A stretch of DNA of 64,000 nucleotides from the NCBI RefSeq assembly GCF_003347595.2, contig NZ_QCZK02000040.1, positions 1-64,000 of the forward strand, written 5' to 3'. This DNA is from Botryobacter ruber (GTDB lineage: Bacteria; Bacteroidota; Bacteroidia; Cytophagales; Hymenobacteraceae). Positions 37,040 to 46,388 of this stretch are shown here, in pieces. The notes beneath the pieces were generated by a model that was not told where the DNA came from, searched no databases, and worked only from the letters and a program-made list of their open reading frames with translations. Numbering within the stretch: the stretch's first letter is position 1; every line of letters begins with the position of its first letter. The translations under genes were made by a program, and so were the position numbers.

Positions 37040-37065
37040 CTGCAGCTGCCACCACAACCACTGCT
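37040..37065 (-). repeat. Interspersed G-rich repeat, copy 10 (left arm of a pair)
   Basis: All 26 bases are the exact reverse complement of 37141-37166, so the two copies can form a 26-base-pair stem with a 75-base loop. Confidence 0.9.
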
Positions 37066-37140
37066 TCACTTCAATTATTAGCATGGGCGTTGAAGATGAA
37101 GTTGCCTGCTCAGGTTGTTTATAACCTTCCTGCAAGGAAC

Positions 37141-37170
37141 AGCAGTGGTTGTGGTGGCAGCTGCAGCAGC
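37141..37170 (+). repeat. Interspersed G-rich repeat, copy 11 (right arm of a pair)
   Basis: Core GGTTGTGGTGGCAGCTGCAG. It abuts the T-run of the ompA-like gene's terminator (37172-37208). Confidence 0.9.
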
Positions 37171-37171
37171 A

Positions 37172-37208
37172 CAAAAAAAACCGGCCATGCCCGAAGGCAT
37201 GGCCGGTT
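37172..37208 (-). terminator. Rho-independent terminator after the first OmpA gene
   Basis: Perfect 13-base arms at 37179-37191 and 37196-37208 with a four-base loop; eight T follow on the minus strand. Confidence 0.93.
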
Positions 37209-37229
37209 AAGAATCTCAAACGCTTTATA

Positions 37230-37955
37230 TTACTTCAGCTCGCCTCTTTCAGCAGCTTTCTTCATTTCTTCGCTTGCAAAAATCGCGATTTCAACGCGCC
37301 TGTTCTGCTGACGACCGGAAGCTGTGCTGTTGTCAGCTACTGGCTGGTCGAAGGCATAGCCTTTGGTCTGGATGCGGCTGCGCTCTACTCCCAACGAGGT
37401 AGCATAGTTGGCAACCGCCTGGGCACGACGCTCCGAAAGGCCCTGGTTATATTCCCGGGTACCGGTATTGTCGGTATGGCCTTCTACCAGGATATTTGTT
37501 CCCGGATACTTCTTCAGGGTTTCGGCCAGCTTGGCAATTTCGGTACGCGCGCTAGGCTGTAACTCCGTAGAGTTGGTTGCAAACAGGATACCGGAATCAA
37601 ACGTTACCTGGATACCCTCGCCTACACGCTCTACTTTGGCATTTTCCAGCTCACGCTCCAGTTCCTCAGCCTGCTTATCCATCCGGCGTCCGATTACAGC
37701 ACCCGTGGCACCACCCACCGCAGCACCAATAATGGCACCCGCAGCAGTATTACCGGCTCTGTTACCGATTACACCACCAATAACTGCGCCTGTGCCAGCT
37801 CCGATTATACCTCCTTTGGTTGTTTTACTCATACCCTTGTCTTCTCCACCGGTGCTGGCAGTGGTACCAGACTGACTGGAACTGCAGGAAGTGGATAACA
37901 TGCCCAGGATGGCGAAAACTGACAAATAGATTTTTAATTTTTTCATACTTTTCAT
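37230..37955 (-). CDS. OmpA-family lipoprotein with glycine zipper
   Basis: A 241-residue lipoprotein (lipobox STSC, near residue 24). A glycine-zipper membrane segment (about 45-95: GIIGAGTGAVIGGVIGN, AAGAIIGAAVGG) is followed by a short helix and a C-terminal OmpA peptidoglycan-binding domain (about 120-235, motifs VEGHTDNTGT and LSERRAQAVANY). The order resembles E. coli YiaD. It anchors the outer membrane to peptidoglycan. The gene at 38254 is a close paralogue in the same orientation; each has its own terminator. Confidence 0.92.
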   Translation of the reverse strand: MKSMKKLKIYLSVFAILGMLSTSCSSSQSGTTASTGGEDKGMSKTTKGGIIGAGTGAVIGGVIGNRAGNTAAGAIIGAAVGGATGAVIGRRMDKQAEELERELENAKVERVGEGIQVTFDSGILFATNSTELQPSARTEIAKLAETLKKYPGTNILVEGHTDNTGTREYNQGLSERRAQAVANYATSLGVERSRIQTKGYAFDQPVADNSTASGRQQNRRVEIAIFASEEMKKAAERGELK

Positions 37956-38193
37956 TTTTGATCTTATTAGTTCGAACTATATCGGTTCAATGCGTAATAC
38001 TTAAGTTTTAGCAAAATGTTCGGTCCGGGGCAGCTGCCCTTCGATTATTTTTCTGGCTGTTCACCGCTGTAATTCCAGTTACTTACTGGCTTTCAAACGC
38101 TTATAACCATTATTAAAAGCTTTAACGGCTGAAACAAAGTTTAGGTTTATGCGTGGTGATGCAGACGATTGTGCCTGGCTACACCATTCAGCT

Positions 38194-38228
38194 AAAAAAA
38201 GCGCCTGCTACCGAACGATAGCAGGCGC
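38194..38228 (-). terminator. Rho-independent terminator after the second OmpA gene
   Basis: Perfect ten-base arms (38201-38210, 38219-38228) with an eight-base loop; seven T follow on the minus strand. Confidence 0.93.
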
Positions 38229-38253
38229 CCCCTGTATTGTTAATATAGGATGC

Positions 38254-39012
38254 TTATTTTAGTTCGCCTCTCTCAGCAGCCTGCTTCAGCTCCTCGTTGG
38301 CAACGATAATGATTTCGACGCGGCGGTTTTGCTGGCGGCCTTCTGCCGTGGTGTTCTCTGCGATAGGCTGATCAAAGGCATATCCTTTGGCTTGCATACG
38401 CGACGCATCTACACCGCGCATTTTGGCATAGTTTGCTACTGCCTGGGCACGACGCTCCGAAAGGCCCTGGTTCAGTTCGCGGGTACCGGTGTTGTCGGTG
38501 TGGCCCTCTATAATAATGTTGGTGCCGTCATATTTCTGAAGCGTTTCGGCCAGTCGGTCTATATCGCGTTTGGCGCCTGCACTTAGCTCGGCTGAGTTTA
38601 CGGCAAAGAGGATACCCGAATCGAAGTTAACACGAATTGCCTCGCCCACACGCTCTACCTTTGCACCTTCCATGCTTTTCTCCAGTTCTTCGGCCTGCTT
38701 ATCCATCCGACGACCGATTACGGCGCCGGTGGCACCACCCACGGCAGCTCCAATAATGGCTCCTGCGGCAGTATTGCCCATCCTGTTACCGATCACGCCT
38801 CCCAGCACAGCACCGGTACCGGCGCCAATCACGCCACCTTTTGTTGTTTTAGACATGCCCGGCTTGTTGCTGCCGGTAGTGGCTGTTTCGGTTGTTGAAC
38901 CGGTGGTAGTCGATCTGTTTTCGGAAGAAGCGACAGGTCGCGACGACTGGCAGGATGTGAACAGCATGGTAGCTGCCAGAAAAGAGGTCAAGGATAATTT
39001 TACAATTTTCAT
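38254..39012 (-). CDS. OmpA-family lipoprotein with glycine zipper (paralogue)
   Basis: A 252-residue lipoprotein (lipobox FTSC, near Cys21) with the same order as the gene at 37230: Ser/Thr-rich linker, glycine zipper (GVIGAGTGAVLGGVIGN), OmpA domain (IEGHTDNTGT, LNQGLSERRAQAV). The two proteins are nearly identical from the zipper to the C-terminus (both end AAERGELK) but differ in the signal peptide and linker, so they arose by duplication. A -7 box at 39101-39108 gives it a separate promoter. Confidence 0.92.
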   Translation of the reverse strand: MKIVKLSLTSFLAATMLFTSCQSSRPVASSENRSTTTGSTTETATTGSNKPGMSKTTKGGVIGAGTGAVLGGVIGNRMGNTAAGAIIGAAVGGATGAVIGRRMDKQAEELEKSMEGAKVERVGEAIRVNFDSGILFAVNSAELSAGAKRDIDRLAETLQKYDGTNIIIEGHTDNTGTRELNQGLSERRAQAVANYAKMRGVDASRMQAKGYAFDQPIAENTTAEGRQQNRRVEIIIVANEELKQAAERGELK

Positions 39013-39100
39013 GTGTTTGGTTTTTATTATTGTTTGTTTTGGTTTTGTTGTTTGAGCAGCGATAAACCGGTGCCTGAATAGCTCTTTGCAATACTGGTGC

Positions 39101-39108
39101 CAAACTTA
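39101..39108 (-). promoter_or_regulatory. -7 box of the second OmpA gene
   Basis: On the minus strand TAAGTTTG fits TAnnTTTG. Leader about 85 bases; the -33 box is unclear. Confidence 0.45.
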
Positions 39109-39171
39109 CGCCTGCAACGGCTAAACCCGCCTTAGTAATTAAATACCGGAATAATACATTTTTTGATCAAA

Positions 39172-39202
39172 TAAAAAGCCCGACAGTATAACTGCCAGGC
39201 TT
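39172..39202 (-). terminator. Terminator after accD
   Basis: AAGCC/GGCTT outer arms (39176-39180, 39198-39202) with inner CAG/CTG pairs; a T-run follows on the minus strand. The stem is imperfect. Confidence 0.6.
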
Positions 39203-39228
39203 GCAAAATATTGTGTACAATCTATATA

Positions 39229-40134
39229 TCAGGATGCTTTTGCTACAGTTTTTTGTGGTTTAGGAGCAGCCGGCTGGTCTGCCTGGGCAGGTAAAACCAT
39301 CTTTAACAGGTCGCTGAGCTTTTGTTTCAGTTCTTTGCGGTCTACAATAAAATCCAGGAAGCCATGTTCGAGCACAAACTCCGAACTCTGGAAATCTTTT
39401 GGCAGGTCTTTGCCTATGGTTTCTTTTATAACGCGAGGGCCTGCAAAACCAATAAGTGCGCCCGGCTCGGCAATATTAAAGTCGCCCAGCATGGCATACG
39501 AAGCTGTTACACCACCAGTCGTAGGGTCTGTCAGCAACGAGATGTACGGCAGTTTTTCTTCGGCCAGTAAAGCCAGTTTGGCAGAGGTTTTGGCCATCTG
39601 CATCAGCGAATAGCCGGCTTCCATCATACGGGCACCACCCGATTTGGAAATCATCAGGAAAGGCAGACGGTTCTTACGGGCATAGTCTATGGCACGGGCA
39701 ATTTTCTCACCTACTACCGATCCCATGGAACCGCCTATGTAAGCGAAGTCCATACAGGCTATTACCAGTTCCTGACCGTTTATTTTGCCATGCGCGGTAC
39801 GAACGGCATCTTTCAGACCGGTTTTCTGCTGCGTGGTTTTGGTGCGGTTGGGGTAAGGTTTTGTATCCACAAAATGAAGCGGATCTGCCGACGACATGCC
39901 GGCATCCAGTTCTGCAAACTGGTTCCCGTCGAACAGGATGGCGAAATATTCTTCAGACCCAATGCGGTCGTGGTAGTTGCATTTAACGCAAGTATTCAGA
40001 TTCTTGCGGTGCTCTGCCATGCTGGTTACTGTTTTGCAATCGGGGCACTTATACCACAAGCCGTCCGGAGTTTCCTTCTTCTCTTCGGTTGGGGTGATAA
40101 TTCCTTTTTCTACTCGTTTAAACCAAGGTATCAT
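39229..40134 (-). CDS. accD: Acetyl-CoA carboxylase carboxyltransferase beta subunit
   Basis: 301 residues. The N-terminal zinc ribbon has Cys30, Cys33, Cys49 and Cys52; the crotonase-like carboxyltransferase domain follows with [20 protein letters not shown] and the TGGVTASYA loop. Together with AccA it moves the carboxyl group from biotin to acetyl-CoA to make malonyl-CoA. The short Lys/Ala/Pro C-tail is variable in the family. It stands alone; accA is not in the window. Confidence 0.96.
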   Translation of the reverse strand: MIPWFKRVEKGIITPTEEKKETPDGLWYKCPDCKTVTSMAEHRKNLNTCVKCNYHDRIGSEEYFAILFDGNQFAELDAGMSSADPLHFVDTKPYPNRTKTTQQKTGLKDAVRTAHGKINGQELVIACMDFAYIGGSMGSVVGEKIARAIDYARKNRLPFLMISKSGGARMMEAGYSLMQMAKTSAKLALLAEEKLPYISLLTDPTTGGVTASYAMLGDFNIAEPGALIGFAGPRVIKETIGKDLPKDFQSSEFVLEHGFLDFIVDRKELKQKLSDLLKMVLPAQADQPAAPKPQKTVAKAS

Positions 40135-40298
40135 ATAGTGATAGCGTGCTTACAACACATTTAGGATTTCTGATATAAACTCTGCCAATTTGCTGGAATA
40201 CAGAAAGTATAACAAGCAACACACCTGCTCCCGAAACTTATTGAGCCTCTGAAAAGCGGGTCGTAAATTTAGTTAATATTCCGGAGTTCTGCTACAGG

Positions 40299-41354
40299 TT
40301 ATGCAATTGTAATTTCTTTTGCCAGATAAACGTCCTGAACAGCGTTTAACAGCGCTACGCCATCCGAAAAATCTTTCTGAAATGCTTTCCGGCCCAGTAT
40401 CAGTCCCATACCCCCGGCCCGCTTGTTGATGACAGCTGTACGAACCGAGTCCTGCAGATCTGATCCTCCGGACTCGCCTCCGGAATTTATCAGGCCGGCG
40501 CGCCCCATGTAGCAGTTGGCCACCTGGTAGCGGGTAAGGTCGATGGGGTTGTTGCTGGACAACTCGCTGTACATGCGTTTGTCGGACTTGGAGAAGCCGA
40601 TGGCGGTAAAGCCGCCGTTATTGGTCGGCAGTTTCTGCTTGATGATATCGGCCTGGATGGTAACGCCCAGGTGGTTGGCCTGCCCAGTAATGTCGGCAGC
40701 AGTATGGTAGTCGATGTCTCCTTTTTTAAAGGCGCTGTTGCGGGTGTAGCACCACAAAATGGTGGCCATGCCCAATGCGTGTGCCTGCTCAAACGCCTCC
40801 GACACCTCCATGATCTGCCGCGACGATTCTTCCGACCCAAAATAAATGGTAGCACCTACGGCAGCGGCACCCAGGTTCCAGGCATCTTCCACCGAACCAA
40901 ACATGATCTGGTTGTACTTGGTAGGATAAGTAAGCAACTCGTTGTGGTTGATCTTTACCACAAACGGAATTTTGTGGGCATACTTCCGCGACAGCATAGC
41001 CAGGTTGCCAAAGGTAGTGGCTACGGCATTACAACCGCCTTCCATGGCCAGCTTTAAGATATTTTCCGGGTCGAAATAAATCGGGTTAGGAGCAAACGAG
41101 GCTCCCGCTGTATGTTCTATGCCCTGGTCTATCGGCAGGATAGAGAGATAGCCCGTGCCGGCCAGGCGACCATGATCGAACAACTGCTGCAGGTTGCGCA
41201 ACACCTGCGGGCTCCGGTTAGACTGGGCAAAGATGCGGTCTACAAAGTCGGGGCCGGGCAGGTGCAACTGCTCTTTTGCGAAGGTTTTGCTTTCATGCTC
41301 CAGCAGCGTACCGGCATCAGCGCCCAGCAAAGAAACTATGTTATCGTATGCCAT
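40299..41354 (-). CDS. fbaB: Class I fructose-bisphosphate aldolase, FbaB/DhnA type
   Basis: 351 residues from the ATG at 41354, chosen for its strong ribosome-binding site (AAAAGGAG seven bases upstream) and because E. coli FbaB has nearly the same length. Family blocks: [32 protein letters not shown], and [16 protein letters not shown] near the end. The Schiff-base Lys is probably in ADIIKQK (inference from alignment in memory). It cleaves fructose-1,6-bisphosphate in glycolysis or works in reverse. An AAGGAG site is notable because many genes here lack one. Confidence 0.95.
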   Translation of the reverse strand: MAYDNIVSLLGADAGTLLEHESKTFAKEQLHLPGPDFVDRIFAQSNRSPQVLRNLQQLFDHGRLAGTGYLSILPIDQGIEHTAGASFAPNPIYFDPENILKLAMEGGCNAVATTFGNLAMLSRKYAHKIPFVVKINHNELLTYPTKYNQIMFGSVEDAWNLGAAAVGATIYFGSEESSRQIMEVSEAFEQAHALGMATILWCYTRNSAFKKGDIDYHTAADITGQANHLGVTIQADIIKQKLPTNNGGFTAIGFSKSDKRMYSELSSNNPIDLTRYQVANCYMGRAGLINSGGESGGSDLQDSVRTAVINKRAGGMGLILGRKAFQKDFSDGVALLNAVQDVYLAKEITIA

Positions 41355-41619
41355 AGGTTTACTCCTTTTAATGAGAATGAGAAAGATAAATAACAGGTTA
41401 ACAGCCAGTGCTTCCGCAACTACATTTGTTACAATTTCCTGACTACCTTTTATATACCTTAACCTCACCAAAATGTTAAGTTAAATTACGGCACTACACC
41501 CCTTACTGCTATTTCCGCCGCGAAACAAGCATCCGAAACAGCCAGTGCAGGCGCAACAGGTATCTAAAATGGGGCGAACAGCGTTGATGCAAATAGAACC
41601 TAAAACGCAACTGATAACT

Positions 41620-42270
41620 ATGAAAAAATTAGCAAGAACGATCGCGGCCTATTGTATACTGGCATTAGTGTTTGTTGCTTCCTGCTCGCCAACTACGCAG
41701 ATTACAGGCACCTGGAAAAACCCGAAAGCAACCGGACAACAATACAACCGGGTTCTGGTAGCAGCCCTTACCGACAACGTAAAGGCAAGGCAAGTTGTAG
41801 AAGGCGACCTGCAGGCACAACTGCAGCAACGGGGCGTGCATGTTACCAAAAGCATCGACCTTTTTCCGCCTACGGTTATGCGGGAGAGCAATGCAGCCGA
41901 TGTAATACTGGATAAGGTAAAAGGAGCTGACTTTGATGCCATACTGACTGCAGCCGTTGTAGAAGAAGAAACGGAAACCCGTTATGTGCCGGGCTCTATG
42001 TATGGCCCTTATGCGCCCGTTTCACGTTTTGGCTGGTACGGTACCTTCAGAGGCTATTACTCCTACTGGTATCCTACCTTTTACGACCCGGGCTATTACC
42101 GCGAAGACAAAATTTATTTCCTGGAAACCAACCTCTACGATGCCGATACCGAAAACCTGCTTTGGTCGGCCCAGTCCAGGAGCTACAACCCCTCGGTCAA
42201 CAGGGAGTTTTCCGAAGACTTTGCCCGGCTTACCGTAACCAGAATGCGGCAGGATGGCCTGATCCCGTAG
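41620..42270 (+). CDS. DUF4136-like lipoprotein
   Basis: 216 residues from the ATG at 41620, where the lipoprotein signal (MKKLARTIAAY, lipobox VASC) begins. The mature part has ITGTWKNPKATGQQYNRVLVAAL at the front, an aromatic Tyr/Gly/Pro-rich middle (YGPYAPVSRFGWYGTF), and a terminal helix. The pattern is that of DUF4136-type small lipoproteins of unknown function, a tentative match. Repeat copies 12 and 13 follow ten bases and about 95 bases after its stop. Confidence 0.7.
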   Translation: MKKLARTIAAYCILALVFVASCSPTTQITGTWKNPKATGQQYNRVLVAALTDNVKARQVVEGDLQAQLQQRGVHVTKSIDLFPPTVMRESNAADVILDKVKGADFDAILTAAVVEEETETRYVPGSMYGPYAPVSRFGWYGTFRGYYSYWYPTFYDPGYYREDKIYFLETNLYDADTENLLWSAQSRSYNPSVNREFSEDFARLTVTRMRQDGLIP

Positions 42271-42279
42271 GCTGTAAAT

Positions 42280-42314
42280 AGCAGCAGAGGCTGTGGTGGC
42301 TGGTGCAGCAGAAC
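42280..42314 (+). repeat. Interspersed G-rich repeat, copy 12
   Basis: Identical over 35 bases to the copy at 32511-32545; ten bases after the stop of the 41620 gene and co-oriented. Confidence 0.92.
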
Positions 42315-42364
42315 TTTCTGCAGCAAAAAACATATTCTCCACCAAAAACTCCTCTCAAAGGAGG

Positions 42365-42394
42365 AGCTAAGGCTGTGGTGGCTGCTGCAGCAAA
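42365..42394 (+). repeat. Interspersed G-rich repeat, copy 13
   Basis: Core GGCTGTGGTGGCTGCTGCAG. Direct tandem with copy 12, about 80 bases apart. Confidence 0.88.
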
Positions 42395-42410
42395 CCCAAA
42401 AATGCAGCCG

Positions 42411-43421
42411 CTACTCGTTATACAACACATGCAGCACCGTTTGCCCCACGGCTTTCAGCGTTTTTTTGCTGATGATGTCCATGGTGTCGGTGTGGCGGTG
42501 GTGGTAGGGGCCGAAGTAATCGCCGTCGGTGGCGCCCATGTTGTACTCGATGATGTCGATGGTCGGGATTTTGGCCCAGGCATTGATGTAGGTGTGGTCG
42601 TCGGTGATGCCGGGGGCATCTACATACTTAAAGTAGTCGGAGTAGCCTAAGCGGTTTCCGGCACGCCACACTTTAGCCACTACGTTTTTGGCATAGCGCA
42701 TGGAGGTTCCTTCGCGGGCGAACTTGGCATTTTCAGCGCCCACCATGTCCAGCAGGATACCGTACTTGGCTCTGTAGTTGGCTGTGTGCATGTTGCGGCT
42801 CCAGTACTGGGCGCCCAGGCACCAGGTATCGTCTTTATACGGGAGGCCGCTATCCTCAGGCTGACCATAGTCCTCGCCGTCGAACAGGATAATATCCACC
42901 CCCACATCCGGCTTTTGCGCTGCAGAACCTAACACGCGGGCAATTTCCAGCAAAATACCTACGCCACTGGCGCCGTCGTTGGCCCCCTCTATAGGTTCCT
43001 GCGGATTGGTTTCGTCTTTATCGGCAAACGGGCGAGAATCCCAGTGCGCGGCCAGCAGCACCCGGTTGGCTGCCTTTGGTTTAAACGAAGCGATGATGTT
43101 GCGGAGGTTGAGCATTTTGCCATCGTAAGCCTCCATCTGGAAATTCTGTACCTGCACTTCCGCCCCCAGCTCCTTGAGCTTGCCGATCAGGTACTCGCCT
43201 GTCTGGTAATGCGGCGCTGTGTTTGGAATACGCGGCCCGAACGCCACCTGCTTGGCCACATAGTTATAAGCCGAGTCGGCATTGAACTCGGGTGCTTCCA
43301 CAACAGCCTTCTCCGCCACAGCCGTAGCGTTGTCGTCGGCTTTTTGTTCACTGGAATCGCAGCCGGCAATGGCCAGGACCACACCTAGCAGTAGCGCCGG
43401 TATATTCATTTTATTCTTCAT
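42411..43421 (-). CDS. M28-family glutaminyl-peptide cyclotransferase-like lipoprotein
   Basis: About 336 residues from the ATG at 43421 (alternatives at 43433 and 43409); lipobox IAGC. M28 zinc-peptidase fold with [33 protein letters not shown] and the C-terminal HHRHTDTMD. These blocks match bacterial glutaminyl cyclases of the P. gingivalis type more than true aminopeptidases. Such enzymes turn N-terminal Gln into pyroglutamate on exported proteins. The start overlaps the cysS stop, so the pair is probably co-transcribed. An aminopeptidase remains possible. Confidence 0.85.
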   Translation of the reverse strand: MKNKMNIPALLLGVVLAIAGCDSSEQKADDNATAVAEKAVVEAPEFNADSAYNYVAKQVAFGPRIPNTAPHYQTGEYLIGKLKELGAEVQVQNFQMEAYDGKMLNLRNIIASFKPKAANRVLLAAHWDSRPFADKDETNPQEPIEGANDGASGVGILLEIARVLGSAAQKPDVGVDIILFDGEDYGQPEDSGLPYKDDTWCLGAQYWSRNMHTANYRAKYGILLDMVGAENAKFAREGTSMRYAKNVVAKVWRAGNRLGYSDYFKYVDAPGITDDHTYINAWAKIPTIDIIEYNMGATDGDYFGPYHHRHTDTMDIISKKTLKAVGQTVLHVLYNE

Positions 43422-44901
43422 AAGCCCAATCAATTCCGGACTTCAGGTCTTTTATTACAATCCCCTGCTTTTTCAGCTCTGCCCGGATACTATCTACTTT
43501 ATCGTATGCTTTGGTTTCTTTGGCTTCCTTATAAAAATCGAGCACCAGGTCCAGCATTTCCTCTGTATCGAGGCTCGATTCTTCTTTCAGCCCCAGCACT
43601 TCCTGCACAATGTCTTTATAAGTATTCTGAAGCGTGTCGAAGGTGCCTCGGGTAAGCGCCTGCAACGGCAACTGCCCCAGGTACAGACTGTTTATCTTCT
43701 TTAACAGGTTGAACAGCGAGGCAATGGTACGGGCCGTGTTCATGTCATCATTTAGGCCACGGAAGCAATCCTGCGCCAGTTTCTGCAGGTCCTCGTTCAG
43801 CTTCTCGTCAGGAGTGTGTCCCTCTTCGGAATACTCCAGCTTATCGAGCACGCGCAGCCCGTTCATGAGTTTGAGGTAGCCTTTGCGGGCCGCCTGCAGC
43901 GCTTCGTTGCTGAAGTCCAGCGGGCTGCGGTAGTGCGCCTGCAGGATAAAGAAGCGCACCGTCATGGGAGAATACTGATCGGTGAGCATTTTATGGCTGC
44001 CACTGAACAGCTCGCGCAGGTTGATAAAATTCCCCAGCGATTTACCCATTTTCTGCCCGTTAATGGTGATCATGTTGCTATGCACCCAATAGCGGGCGGC
44101 ATCGGAATGGCTGTGGCTGGCCTGGCTTTGCGCAATCTCGCATTCGTGGTGCGGGAACATCAGGTCCAAGCCACCTCCGTGTATATCAAAGGTAGTGCCA
44201 AGGTATTTGCGGCTCATGGCCGAGCACTCCAGGTGCCAGCCCGGGAAGCCATCGCTCCACGGCGATGGCCAGCGCATGATATGTGCGGGAGAAGCTTTTT
44301 TCCAGAGGGCAAAGTCGAGCGGCGAGCGCTTGTCCTGCTGCCCTTCCAGTTCCCGGGTGTTGTTCAGGAGGTCATCGATCACACGGCCCGACAGCTTGCC
44401 GTAGTTGTGCCCTTTGTTGTAAGCCTGCACATCAAAATACACCGATCCGTTTACCTCGTACGCCAGCCCGTTCTCCAGTATCTCGCTTATCATCTGGATC
44501 TGCTCGATAATGTGCCCCGATGCCCGCGGTTCAATATCGGGCGGCAATACGTTGAGCTTCTCCATGTCCTGGTGGAAGACGTTGGTGTAGTGCTGCACCA
44601 CCTCCATGGGCTCGAGGTGCTCCAACTTGGCTCTTTTTTCGATTTTGTCTTCGCCTTCGTCGGCATCATTTTCAAGGTGGCCCACATCGGTAATGTTGCG
44701 CACATAGCGTACTTTGTAGCCGTTGTACCGGAGGTAGCGGTACAGCACATCGAAGGTAACGAAGCTGCGGGCATGGCCCAGGTGCGGTTCTCCGTACACG
44801 GTTGGTCCGCAGACGTACATGCCCACATGCGGGGCGTGCAGCGGCTCAAATACTTCCTTTTTGCGGGTAAGCGTATTGTAAAGACTTAGTTTCTGTTGCA
44901 T
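43411..44901 (-). CDS. cysS: Cysteinyl-tRNA synthetase
   Basis: A 496-residue class I synthetase. Zinc-ligand Cys31 opens [16 protein letters not shown], which contains the HIGH-like HLGH. Further zinc ligands lie in HLECSAMS and FPHHECE, and the KMSKS loop is KMGKSLGNF near residue 275. It charges tRNA-Cys. A -7 box at 44986-44993 would give a leader of about 80 bases; composite repeat copy B lies directly upstream. The M28 gene overlaps its 3' end. Confidence 0.97.
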   Translation of the reverse strand: MQQKLSLYNTLTRKKEVFEPLHAPHVGMYVCGPTVYGEPHLGHARSFVTFDVLYRYLRYNGYKVRYVRNITDVGHLENDADEGEDKIEKRAKLEHLEPMEVVQHYTNVFHQDMEKLNVLPPDIEPRASGHIIEQIQMISEILENGLAYEVNGSVYFDVQAYNKGHNYGKLSGRVIDDLLNNTRELEGQQDKRSPLDFALWKKASPAHIMRWPSPWSDGFPGWHLECSAMSRKYLGTTFDIHGGGLDLMFPHHECEIAQSQASHSHSDAARYWVHSNMITINGQKMGKSLGNFINLRELFSGSHKMLTDQYSPMTVRFFILQAHYRSPLDFSNEALQAARKGYLKLMNGLRVLDKLEYSEEGHTPDEKLNEDLQKLAQDCFRGLNDDMNTARTIASLFNLLKKINSLYLGQLPLQALTRGTFDTLQNTYKDIVQEVLGLKEESSLDTEEMLDLVLDFYKEAKETKAYDKVDSIRAELKKQGIVIKDLKSGIDWAYEE

Positions 44902-44985
44902 GGTTTTCTAACCAAAGGGCGCCTTCCGGAGCTCCTGCTGTTTATATGTTGAAAGGCAAATACAGGATTTGCGGCAATTGAAATT

Positions 44986-44993
44986 CAAAATTA
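44986..44993 (-). promoter_or_regulatory. -7 box of cysS
   Basis: On the minus strand TAATTTTG fits TAnnTTTG. The expected -33 position falls inside composite element copy B. Confidence 0.45.
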
Positions 44994-44998
44994 GGAAA

Positions 44999-45267
44999 AT
45001 TGTCTGAACCGTTGATGGTCGTGATGAAATGATACGTGTGATTTTATGTTTGTCTTTTTGTCTGAATCAGGATTTACGGGATTTTAGGATTTTCAGGATT
45101 GGGTTTGTCTGTGGTTTGTGCAGGAGATGCGGGCACCGCGTCTCTACAGTCATACCTATACCTCTCTACCTCTCTGTTACAGGGTTGAAGATTTTCAACC
45201 CCTACAAATTACACCTCTCTACCTCCCAAACTTTCTAACTCTCTAACTCTCTAACTCTCTAACTTTC
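44999..45267 (+). repeat. Composite intergenic element, copy B
   Basis: Between the cysS start and the stop of the downstream-numbered gene. Same module order as copy A: GAACCGTTGATGGTCGTGATG, TCTGAATCAGGATTTACGGG, hairpin with CACCGCGTCT, hairpin GGGTTGAA/TTCAACCC (45182-45201), then a CTCTCTAA microsatellite. Between copies A and B the two hairpin modules and flanks are nearly identical. Confidence 0.87.
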
Positions 45268-45270
45268 TCA
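45216..45270 (-). repeat. Eight-base microsatellite ending on a stop codon
   Basis: On the minus strand, units GAGTTAGA repeat four times after the TGA stop of the 45268 gene and AAAGTT. Same type of tract as at the nth stop. Confidence 0.78.
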
Positions 45271-46383
45271 CTCCTTTTCCAGCACATACTTCGCCGAAAT
45301 AGGGTAATGATCCGACTGCCCCACCTCCTGGTGCGTCTGGAATTGGTAGGCACGCAGGCCGCTGCTGTAGAACTGGTTATCGATCCGCAGAAACGGGACC
45401 GGGCCGTTGTAGGTAGCTCCTACGCCGTTACCTGCCTCCACAAAAGCATTATCCATGTCGTTTGCCAGCAGGTTATAAGTGTAGCTAAAGGGCGAATCGT
45501 TCAGGTCGCCGCACACAATGTAAGGGTATGGCGACTGCCTGTAATGCTCCTGCAGCACTTCTACCTGCCGGGCACGGGCAATAAAACCTTTGCGCAGGCG
45601 CCTGGCCAGGTTACGTCCCTCCCGCTTCATCTCCTCGCGGTTACCAATGGCTGAGTACGTGTTTTCGATGTCCTGCGATTTAATGCTCATCGACTGCAAA
45701 TGGGCCGTGTACACCCGAACCGTATCGCCGCCCAGGTTCAGGTCCGCGAAAATGGCCCGGTTGTGGTTGGACTCCCCAAAGCGGATGACGCCTTTATTTA
45801 TAATAGGATACCGCGAAAAAATCACGATGCCGATGTCGGCCTTATTCCTGTCTACATGCGATACCGAGAAGTAGCGGAATTTATCGTACCGGGTACCGAT
45901 GCGGCTGACGGTGTTGTACACGCTGGACCCCCTGTTGCTGTAAAACTCCTGGAGGCAGTACACATCCGCCGGGTGCGTTGCCACCCACTCCACCATTTCA
46001 GCCGAAGCTTCGCGTTCGCTTCCGTCTACATCGGCGTAGGCATTAAACACATGCACATTATAGCTTAGCACCTGCAGGGTTTTTCCTTCCTCGGGCGTGT
46101 CCTCTTTCGGGTTAACAGCAAACAGACGCGCGTAATACGACCAGCCAAACAAAAACAAAGCCAGCGGCAGCACCGCGTTCCAGGAACGCTTGAACAGCCA
46201 GTAGAGCAGCAATACAAAGTTCAGAAAAAGAGGACCCGGCAACGAGAACGCAATAAAACCGGCAGGCCAGAAGTCATACGGAGGCACCCGCAGGCAGTAC
46301 AGTCCTGCCAGCAGCCACAGGGCCACCCCAATGGTAAGGGTGAGCATAACCTGCCTCTTGATCCTTCTAAATGCACCTGACAT
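45268..46383 (-). CDS. Endonuclease/exonuclease/phosphatase-family membrane protein
   Basis: A 371-residue protein. Two to three N-terminal membrane helices (about 14-85) precede an EEP-fold domain with VLSYNVHVFN, CLQEFYSN (metal-binding Glu), CGDLNDSPFS and the terminal SDHYPISA block holding the catalytic Asp-His. The active domain probably faces the periplasm. Members cleave nucleic acids or phosphodiesters of lipids; the substrate is unknown. A -7 box ends five bases before the ATG, so the message may be leaderless. Its stop codon lies at the edge of composite copy B. Confidence 0.88.
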   Translation of the reverse strand: MSGAFRRIKRQVMLTLTIGVALWLLAGLYCLRVPPYDFWPAGFIAFSLPGPLFLNFVLLLYWLFKRSWNAVLPLALFLFGWSYYARLFAVNPKEDTPEEGKTLQVLSYNVHVFNAYADVDGSEREASAEMVEWVATHPADVYCLQEFYSNRGSSVYNTVSRIGTRYDKFRYFSVSHVDRNKADIGIVIFSRYPIINKGVIRFGESNHNRAIFADLNLGGDTVRVYTAHLQSMSIKSQDIENTYSAIGNREEMKREGRNLARRLRKGFIARARQVEVLQEHYRQSPYPYIVCGDLNDSPFSYTYNLLANDMDNAFVEAGNGVGATYNGPVPFLRIDNQFYSSGLRAYQFQTHQEVGQSDHYPISAKYVLEKE

Positions 46384-46388
46384 AATAG

